DNA of 64,000 nt from the NCBI GenBank assembly GCA_964453525.1, contig CAYVOV010000010.1, positions 1 through 64,000 of the forward strand, given 5' to 3'. Shown here in pieces: positions 58,592-64,000 of the stretch (positions within the stretch are counted from its first letter, which is position 1; each line of letters begins with the position of its first letter). The notes beneath the pieces are model-generated. The model did no database searches. It was given only the letters and a program-made list of their open reading frames with translations, and was not told the origin of the DNA. Origin of the DNA: CAYVOV01 sp964453525. Lineage in GTDB: Bacteria; Chloroflexota; Dehalococcoidia; Dehalococcoidales; UBA2162. A program made the translations under genes and the position numbers.

Positions 58592-58618
58592 CCCCTCCGC
58601 TGCAGGAGGGGCTTTTTA
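58592..58618 (+). terminator. second tandem terminator before btuF
   Basis: CCCCTCC (58592-58598) and GGAGGGG (58605-58611) with loop GCTGCA, then CTTTTTATT. A back-up stop between the riboswitch and the first gene; an antitermination fold spanning both hairpins may be needed. Confidence 0.8.
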
Positions 58619-58651
58619 TTGCGTAATAAACAATTTATGGGGGGGTAAAAC

Positions 58652-59590
58652 ATGAAAAAATACGCTCTCAGAGTATTGGCTTTGTGTCTGGTGATAATCC
58701 TGCTATCATTGCTCTCTTCGGCCTGCGCTGCGCCGGAAGAGGAAAAAAACGTGTCTGCAATGGAGTTTACCGACCAGATTGGCAGGACGGTGACGCTGGA
58801 AAAAGTCCCGGAACGAATCATCTCTCTGGCTCCAAGTAACACCGAAATTCTTTACGCCCTTGGCCTGGGTGACTTGGTGGTGGGAGTTACCAAATTCTGT
58901 GACTACCCGGAAGAGGCTAAGGAGAAACCGAGCATCGGTGGTTTCAGCACACCGAACCTCGAAGAAATAGTTGCCCTTTCACCTGACCTGGTAATAGCCA
59001 CCCCGAGGCACGAAGATGAAATAATCCCCCAGTTCGAAGAAAAAGGGATTACCGTTCTGGTTCTGAATCCGAAGACTTTCGATTCGATATTGAGTGCTAT
59101 CACGCTTATCGGTGACGTCACGGAAAACGCCAGGGCTGCTCAACTGGTAGCGGAGATGGAAAGCAGGATTAAAGCGGTGACCGATAGAGTAAGCGGTCTC
59201 ACCGAAGAAGAAAAACCGCTTGTTTTTTACCTTACCTGGCATGATCCATTAAAGACATCCGGCTCGGCTTCGCTCCATAACGAACTTATTGAAAAAGCCG
59301 GCGGTAGAAATATCTTTGCCGATGTCGAAGGTGTTCAGACAATCGACCTGGAAACACTTGTTTCAAGGAACCCGCAGGTAATGATTGCCGGTATCGGCAT
59401 GGGCACCGGCGAGGACAAAACCCTCCAGTATCTGCTGGGGGAATCCAGGCTGGCGAATACAGAAGCAGGCAAGAACGGAGCTATCTACGGAATCGATATG
59501 GACCTTACCGGGCGCGGCGGTCCCCGGATAGTTGACGGCCTCGAGCAGTTTGCCAGATGTATTCACCCGGAAATTTTCGGACAGCCGTAG
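58652..59590 (+). CDS. btuF: cobalamin ABC transporter substrate-binding lipoprotein
   Basis: 312 residues. The signal peptide ends in the lipobox LSSAC (C25). BtuF/FecB fold: FTDQIGRTVTLEKVPERIIS, LAPSNTEILYALGLGDLVVG, VVGVTKFCDYPEEA and a C-terminal RGGPRIVDGLEQFARCIHP. The conserved Glu residues that dock on BtuC arginines lie in TEILYALG and near NELIEKAGG. It captures cobalamin or other corrinoids outside the membrane. First gene after the cobalamin riboswitch, GGGGGGT five bases before ATG. The same operon holds two CbiE-like genes, btuC and btuD. Confidence 0.93.
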   Translation: MKKYALRVLALCLVIILLSLLSSACAAPEEEKNVSAMEFTDQIGRTVTLEKVPERIISLAPSNTEILYALGLGDLVVGVTKFCDYPEEAKEKPSIGGFSTPNLEEIVALSPDLVIATPRHEDEIIPQFEEKGITVLVLNPKTFDSILSAITLIGDVTENARAAQLVAEMESRIKAVTDRVSGLTEEEKPLVFYLTWHDPLKTSGSASLHNELIEKAGGRNIFADVEGVQTIDLETLVSRNPQVMIAGIGMGTGEDKTLQYLLGESRLANTEAGKNGAIYGIDMDLTGRGGPRIVDGLEQFARCIHPEIFGQP

Positions 59591-59615
59591 AACTGGAAGA
59601 ATTAATATTTGAATT

Positions 59616-60293
59616 ATGAATAAGGTATACATTATTGGCGTTGGACCGGGAGCAGCGAAATACCTGACTGAGGAAGCAACGGACGCAATCAGGGAAGCGG
59701 ATATAATTGTCGGCTGGGAATTCGACCTGCTGCCGGCTGAATCTCTAATCCAGGGTAAAAAGGTATTCCTCCAGGACGTAAAAAACTATGTCCGGGTCGC
59801 CGGAGAGGCAGCTGAGGAAGCGAGAAAGACCGGCGAAACGGTGGCGGTATTGAGGATTGGAGACCCGTGTATTTCCGGTGGCCTGGATAGGCTCCTAGAT
59901 ATCTTCCGTGATTTCCAGGTTAATATAATCCCCGGCATAAGCTCCACCCAGCTTGCCGCAGTAACCGCCCGGGTAAACCTGGATGAGTCTGTCCTCATCT
60001 CATTCCACGAGAATGAAGAGTGGACGGAGAGAAACAAAACTTTCATGCTCGATGCTTACCGGCAAAAAAGGCACCTGATAATCATTTCCGGGCCGGAACA
60101 CAAACCACACGAGAACGCAGCCTATCTAGTAGAAAACGGTATCGGTGAGAACACTCAGGCGGTGGTATGTGATAGTTTATCCCTCAAAGATGAGAGAATT
60201 TTCCGGGGAACGCTGAAGGAAGTATCGAACGGCGAATTCTCCTGGCTATCGATAATGGTGGTCATTTGCCGGGATAGTCGGACCGGAGAATAA
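59616..60293 (+). CDS. cbiE: CbiE-type precorrin-7/cobalt-precorrin C5 methyltransferase, copy 1
   Basis: 225 residues, class III (tetrapyrrole) SAM methyltransferase. N-terminal GVGPGAAKYLTEEA, AVLRIGDPCISGGLDRL (the SAM-binding GDP loop) and IPGISSTQLAAVTARVNLDE are family motifs, and SFHENEEWTER is close to CbiE. No CbiT (C15 methylase, decarboxylase) domain is fused. CbiE alone does not make corrin; the rest of the corrin pathway is not in the window. Placed inside a riboswitch-controlled transport operon, it may serve corrinoid repair or remodelling rather than de novo synthesis (inference). Confidence 0.82.
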   Translation: MNKVYIIGVGPGAAKYLTEEATDAIREADIIVGWEFDLLPAESLIQGKKVFLQDVKNYVRVAGEAAEEARKTGETVAVLRIGDPCISGGLDRLLDIFRDFQVNIIPGISSTQLAAVTARVNLDESVLISFHENEEWTERNKTFMLDAYRQKRHLIIISGPEHKPHENAAYLVENGIGENTQAVVCDSLSLKDERIFRGTLKEVSNGEFSWLSIMVVICRDSRTGE

Positions 60294-60303
60294 GGAGGAT
60301 GTT

Positions 60304-60942
60304 ATGATTCTGGCAATAGGTGTCGGTCCCGGTTCACCGGAATACCTGACCATTAGGGCAAAGAACGAGGTAGCTTCAGCGGACATGGTCGCCGGATTTA
60401 AGCCAGCCCTTGATGTGGTGAGAGAGCATATTAATGGTGAAGTAATCGAAATACCGGCTCATGTCGGCGAAGCCGAATTTCTGAAATATATAGCCGGGAA
60501 GTCAGCAGAGAAGAAATGCGTTTTCTGCTTTACCGGAGACCCCAACTTCTCCGCCTCCGAACTGCTGGATAAGATGGCCATTTACGATGAAGTGGAGATT
60601 GTACCTGGCATAAGCTCGGTTCAGATAGCGGCGGGCAAAGCTGGAATAGCCTTTGAGGAATCCATTTTCATCTCCTTCCACAAAGGCGGTTCTCTTGAAG
60701 AGATGCAAAAGGAACTGCTGTACAGAATCAAGGGAAACAGAAATATAATTCTTCTGCCGAGACCGTATGATTTTATGCCGGAGGAAATCGCCGGATATTT
60801 GATGCAAAACGGGGTAAGACCGGATACCGAAGTAATAATCTATCAAAATCTTACCCTGAGAGATGAAAAAGAAAGCCAGTTGAGTCTTAAGAATATCAGG
60901 GGGGAATTCAGCGACCTCTGTATTATGGTGATAAAATGGTGA
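60304..60942 (+). CDS. CbiE-type methyltransferase, copy 2
   Basis: 212 residues, paralogue of the preceding protein: AIGVGPGSPEYLTIRAKNEV, FCFTGDPNFSASELLDKM and IVPGISSVQIAAGKAGIAFE. The corresponding active region reads SFHKGGSLEEMQ, so it differs from copy 1 at the site facing the tetrapyrrole and may act on another carbon or substrate. ATG lies seven bases after AAGGAGG and ten bases after the previous gene. Two tandem CbiE-like genes in place of a CbiE-CbiT pair are unusual. Confidence 0.8.
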   Translation: MILAIGVGPGSPEYLTIRAKNEVASADMVAGFKPALDVVREHINGEVIEIPAHVGEAEFLKYIAGKSAEKKCVFCFTGDPNFSASELLDKMAIYDEVEIVPGISSVQIAAGKAGIAFEESIFISFHKGGSLEEMQKELLYRIKGNRNIILLPRPYDFMPEEIAGYLMQNGVRPDTEVIIYQNLTLRDEKESQLSLKNIRGEFSDLCIMVIKW

Positions 60943-60954
60943 GGGATTTTCATA

Positions 60955-62046
60955 ATGGTCTCCAGTCAACTTAAACCTTCTTTTGTAGAACAGGCAGTGC
61001 CGGTACATTTACCACACTGGCGGCGGCGTATTTATGCGATTATTGGACTCCTTATCGCCTCCGGAGTGGTGGCGGCTTTTGCCACGACAATCGGCAGCGT
61101 TCAGATTCCCTTCCTGACCACAGTACGAATCCTCATTTCGCAATTGCCGCTGGTAGATATAGTCCCCACCTGGCAGAGCGTTACCGAGACAATAATACTT
61201 GAAATACGCCTGCCCAGAGTTATCATGGCGGGGCTGGTCGGGGCTGCCCTCTCTGTAGCCGGAGCTACCTACCAGGGATTGTTCCGCAATCCGCTGGCCG
61301 ACCCCTACCTGATAGGTGTTGCCCAGGGGGCGTCCCTGGGGGCAGTAATCGGGTTTCTGCTGCCTTTTGAATGGCAAGGAGCAGGCTTTGGTATGATTCC
61401 CGTCCTGGCTTTTGCCGGGGCAATATGCAGTGTAGCTATTGTCTACAGTCTGGCACGGGTAGGTAAGACCCTGCCGGTAACCACACTCATCCTAGCCGGC
61501 GTTGCCCTCGGTGCTCTCTGGGGGTCGGTAGTCTCCTACCTGATTCTAAACAGCGGGGAGAAAATACACGGCATAATCTTCTGGATGATGGGCAGCTTCT
61601 CCCTGAGCGAATGGTCGGAAGTAGCGGCTGCTTCTCCATATATACTGGCGGGAATAATCGTCATCCTGCTTTACGGTCGCTCGCTTAACGTGATGCAGCT
61701 CGATGAGGAACAGGCACAGCAACTCGGAATTAATGTAGAAAGAGTAAAGCTGATTCTTCTTGCCGCCGCTACCCTGATTACCGCCGCCGCTGTTTCTTTC
61801 GTCGGGACCATCGGATTTGTCGGGATTATTATTCCTCACGCGGTACGTCTCATCTGGGGACCTGACCACCGTTTTCTTTTACCGCTTTCCATTTTCACCG
61901 GAGCTGTCTTCTTGATGCTCGCCGACCTCGGGGCCCGTACTGTTATGGCACCGATAGAGATACCGATAGGAGTAATTACCGCTATCTGTGGAGTACCGTT
62001 TTTCCTGTACTTATTGCGGCGCAGGAAAAGAGCCGTATTTTTCTAG
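60955..62046 (+). CDS. btuC: cobalamin ABC transporter permease
   Basis: 363 residues, FecCD/BtuC family, about ten membrane helices. IRLPRVIMAGLVGAALSVAG, then YQGLFRNPLADPYLIGVAQG, is the family's helix 3 signature and GFVGIIIPHAVRLIWGPDHRF the coupling-helix region that touches BtuD. A 40-residue hydrophilic N-terminus precedes the first helix. It forms the homodimeric channel for corrinoids captured by BtuF. Operon member between cbiE copy 2 and btuD. Confidence 0.93.
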   Translation: MVSSQLKPSFVEQAVPVHLPHWRRRIYAIIGLLIASGVVAAFATTIGSVQIPFLTTVRILISQLPLVDIVPTWQSVTETIILEIRLPRVIMAGLVGAALSVAGATYQGLFRNPLADPYLIGVAQGASLGAVIGFLLPFEWQGAGFGMIPVLAFAGAICSVAIVYSLARVGKTLPVTTLILAGVALGALWGSVVSYLILNSGEKIHGIIFWMMGSFSLSEWSEVAAASPYILAGIIVILLYGRSLNVMQLDEEQAQQLGINVERVKLILLAAATLITAAAVSFVGTIGFVGIIIPHAVRLIWGPDHRFLLPLSIFTGAVFLMLADLGARTVMAPIEIPIGVITAICGVPFFLYLLRRRKRAVFF

Positions 62047-62057
62047 CGATAATCAAA

Positions 62058-62876
62058 ATGATAAAGATAGAAACAGAAAACGTCAGCCTGGCATACGGAC
62101 GCAACGTGGTGATGAGAGACCTTACCTTTCAGGTATCACCCGGCGAAATGGTCGGATTAATCGGGCCCAACGGTTCGGGCAAGTCAACCGTTATCAAAGC
62201 CCTGAGCCACATAATAAGACCATATTCAGGGAAAATACTTATCGATGGTAAGAATATATCACAGATTCCGCGGGGAGAACTCGCCCGTTTGCTCGGCGTG
62301 GTCCCTCAGATGCCTCTCCTGCCCAGTAGCTTTACCGCCTTCGAAATAGTGCTTATGGGCAGGAATCCCCACCTCGGGCTTTTTCAGTACGAGAGCGCCG
62401 GAGACATGGAAATTACCTGGCAGGCGATGGGAAGGACAGCAACTCAACCTCTGGCTGACCGCAGGATAGGTGAGCTTTCTGGCGGTGAAATCCAGCGCAT
62501 AGTCATTGCCCGCCTCCTGGCCCAGGAACCAAAATCAATACTCCTTGACGAACCAACGGCAAACCTGGATATTAATCACCAGGTTGAAATCCTCGACCTG
62601 ATAAAAACCCTCTGCCTTGAAAATAACCTGGCAGTGCTAATTACCCTTCACGACCTGAACCTCGCCTCGCAGTACTGCGACCGGTTAATCCTGGTAAATA
62701 AAGGTCAGGTACACTCGCAGGGCACGCCGACCGAGGTCATTAACTCAAAGAACATTAAGGAGGTCTACGGGGCTGATAACTGCGTTTATACCCACCCGGC
62801 TAATGGTCTGCCTACAGTCCTGCTTGAGGCAGGAAAAGGCCGGAACTCACGCTCCGCAGACACCAACGACAGATAA
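62058..62876 (+). CDS. btuD: cobalamin ABC transporter ATP-binding protein
   Basis: 272 residues. Walker A GPNGSGKST, Q-loop VPQMPLLPSS, signature LSGGEIQRIVIARLL, Walker B SILLDEPTANLD, switch His in TLHDLNLASQYCD. The C-terminal tail beyond residue 215 (SKNIKEVYGADN) is typical of FepC/BtuD. It energises BtuC. Last gene of the riboswitch-controlled operon. Confidence 0.93.
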   Translation: MIKIETENVSLAYGRNVVMRDLTFQVSPGEMVGLIGPNGSGKSTVIKALSHIIRPYSGKILIDGKNISQIPRGELARLLGVVPQMPLLPSSFTAFEIVLMGRNPHLGLFQYESAGDMEITWQAMGRTATQPLADRRIGELSGGEIQRIVIARLLAQEPKSILLDEPTANLDINHQVEILDLIKTLCLENNLAVLITLHDLNLASQYCDRLILVNKGQVHSQGTPTEVINSKNIKEVYGADNCVYTHPANGLPTVLLEAGKGRNSRSADTNDR

Positions 62877-62932
62877 GCGCTAGAAGACGACCGTGACTGC
62901 TAATAGCTCTGCTTGCATGTAGTTAATTCATC

Positions 62933-63036
62933 TGTCATTGCGAGGAGTCCCGATGTAATCGGAACGACGTGGCAATCTCTATTTATATATTTATATAGAT
63001 TGCTTCGCCCCGACATAATCGGGGCTCGCAATGACA
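62933..63036 (+). repeat. dispersed repeat family R3, copy 3
   Basis: 104 bp from TGTCATTGCGAG to CTCGCAATGACA, with GTGGCAATCTCTATTTATAT and TATATAGATTGCTTCG as the inner palindrome. It lies between the convergent btuD and DUF5661-like genes. Confidence 0.8.
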
Positions 63037-63063
63037 TTAATGGTCAAAATCTTCCCCTGCTGC

Positions 63064-63324
63064 CTACTTGCCCTCCGCCTCCCTCTCCATCTTTTCGAGC
63101 CTGGTGTAGTAATCTGCAAATTCGTTAAGGTGGGCCAGGGCAATCTTCCCGGTTATCATCGGGTCATCATTGGTGACATTGGTAGCCGGGTCATGTAATC
63201 CGTGCTCGAGTTCGACATCGAGACCCATCCGGTACTGCTCGACATCGAATTTGCTCCAGTCGATACCCAGCGCCTCCCCTATTTTCTTTGCTTCCTCTGT
63301 AGTAAAGTGTTTCTTTGCTGTCAC
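63064..63324 (-). CDS. DUF5661-like small protein
   Basis: 86 residues, GTG start with GGAGG seven bases upstream, overlapping the lspA stop by four bases (GTGA). The sequence TTEEAKKIGEALGIDWSKFD, then VEQYRMGLDVELEHGLHDPA and KIALAHLNEFADYYTRL matches the DUF5661 pattern, found in many bacteria and phages. Function is not known. Translationally coupled to lspA. Confidence 0.75.
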   Translation of the reverse strand: MTAKKHFTTEEAKKIGEALGIDWSKFDVEQYRMGLDVELEHGLHDPATNVTNDDPMITGKIALAHLNEFADYYTRLEKMEREAEGK

Positions 63325-63821
63325 CTTCGCACCTCCAGTCTTCTACTCACCATTAAAAGAGACAGGGCAAACAGTATTGTCCCGACCACCGTGGCGGAGT
63401 CGGCTACGTTAAAGGTCGGCCAGAATCCTACATCAATAAAATCAGTTACATAGCCCCGGCTCAGCCGGTCAATGAGATTCCCGATTGCGCCGCCCATAAC
63501 CAGACCGAGCGAAATAACTCCGAATCTGGATAACAAATACGGGTACCAGCGTGGAACCAGGAAAATAAATGACAGAATAAGGGCGATTCCGATGAAATCC
63601 ACTATGGTCAGGATAAAGTTCTGGTTCTGGAATAATCCGAAGGCAGCCCCGGTATTCTGGACCTCAATTATCCTGAAAAATTTTGTCTCATAGAGGGGCT
63701 GTCCCTGATAATTAGACCTTATCCAGTTTTTAGCAAGCTGGTCGGCGGTTAAAATCAGCAGGGCGATAAGTGAAAAGGCCATCAGCCACCATTTACCCGG
63801 ATGATGGTCTACTTTTTGCAT
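63321..63821 (-). CDS. lspA: lipoprotein signal peptidase (signal peptidase II)
   Basis: 166 residues, four membrane helices. The aspartic protease pair is present, D118 in GGAIGNLIDRL and D141 in FNVADSA, with the family's NTGAAFG (residues 56-62). It removes signal peptides from prolipoproteins after lipidation, and the window encodes several (6286, 28201, 28750, 58652). The gene overlaps the end of the DksA-like gene upstream by 29 bases. Confidence 0.95.
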   Translation of the reverse strand: MQKVDHHPGKWWLMAFSLIALLILTADQLAKNWIRSNYQGQPLYETKFFRIIEVQNTGAAFGLFQNQNFILTIVDFIGIALILSFIFLVPRWYPYLLSRFGVISLGLVMGGAIGNLIDRLSRGYVTDFIDVGFWPTFNVADSATVVGTILFALSLLMVSRRLEVRR

Positions 63822-64000
63822 TCTTTGCCTTACACTCTACACACAAGCTCGCCTGAGGTAGTGCTTCCAATCTATCGGGAGCTATCGGTTTGCCACAACT
63901 GTCACAAAGTCCATATGTCCCTTCTTCAAACTTATGTAAAGCATGCTCAACCTCAGCAAGGTGCTCGTTCGTCTGCTTCTCCAGAGCAAGCCGCTTCTCC
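63793..64000 (-). CDS. DksA/TraR-family C4 zinc-finger protein (partial)
   Basis: The frame enters from the right edge and ends at TAA 63793-63795, 68 residues visible. Helix EKQTNEHLAEVEHALHKFEE leads into YGLCDSCGKPIAPDRLEALP and SLCVECKAKN: four Cys of a TraR/DksA zinc finger. The tail overlaps lspA. Full DksA function (RNA polymerase secondary channel) needs the acidic coiled-coil tip, which lies outside the window, so this may be DksA, or a shorter regulator of the YocK/general-stress kind. Confidence 0.88.
   Translation of the reverse strand, partial: EKRLALEKQTNEHLAEVEHALHKFEEGTYGLCDSCGKPIAPDRLEALPQASLCVECKAKNAKSRPSSG

Overview
The window looks like a chromosomal contig from an anaerobic bacterium, most likely a Chloroflexota member close to Dehalococcoidia. 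This placement is inferred from gene content and style, not from a marker-gene tree. The content behind it is: LL-diaminopimelate aminotransferase with DapF, tungsten-type aldehyde:ferredoxin oxidoreductase, a NarI/HdrD-fused ETF:menaquinone oxidoreductase, corrinoid import, and many dispersed palindromic repeats. No rRNA and no CRISPR array are present. One complete tRNA (anticodon CAT) is present.

0-16 kb: a cut-off MBL-fold hydrolase gene, a YtrA-type GntR regulator with a DUF1648 membrane partner, an SDR / enolase-superfamily / cupin operon (minus strand), and an oligopeptide-type ABC importer (binding protein on plus, two permeases on minus). Next comes a 1.5-kb gene-poor stretch with a decayed binding-protein copy, two 125-nt inverted-ended repeats and an orphan promoter-attenuator unit. 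A dapF-dapL-VOC-hflX operon follows.

17.2-23.1 kb: accessory DNA. A cassette of small genes with two HNH nucleases is bracketed by 15-bp direct repeats and contains a tRNA T-arm remnant. Beside it lie a serine-recombinase remnant, small membrane or helical proteins, and a gene with a leaderless promoter layout.

23-43 kb: single genes (cupin, LRR protein, orphan response regulator, flavodoxin, FKBP lipoprotein, large membrane protein). A 1.8-kb island carrying one coiled-coil gene is inserted at the tRNA-CAT gene, shown by a 45-bp duplication of the tRNA 3' part. Then come an alpha/beta hydrolase - sirtuin - macrodomain cluster, Fe-ADH plus PdxA, and an ABC-2 exporter.

43-58 kb: anaerobic energy metabolism. 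It holds a probable PPi-dependent phosphofructokinase and class II aldolase, succinyl-CoA synthetase, 4-hydroxybutyryl-CoA dehydratase, and a minus-strand group of MoaD-like protein, LUD-HdrD fusion, EtfB, NarI-HdrD fusion, ferredoxin and AOR. The two HdrD-type genes share about 830 bp of almost identical DNA. The likely logic is oxidation of acyl-CoA, aldehyde or hydroxyacid substrates, with electrons passed through ETF and Fe-S proteins to menaquinone or ferredoxin.

58-64 kb: a cobalamin riboswitch with tandem terminators ahead of btuF, two cbiE-like methyltransferase genes, btuC and btuD. Then, on minus, a DksA/TraR-type zinc-finger gene (cut by the edge), lspA and a DUF5661-like gene. Four dispersed repeat families occupy many of the intergenic gaps.
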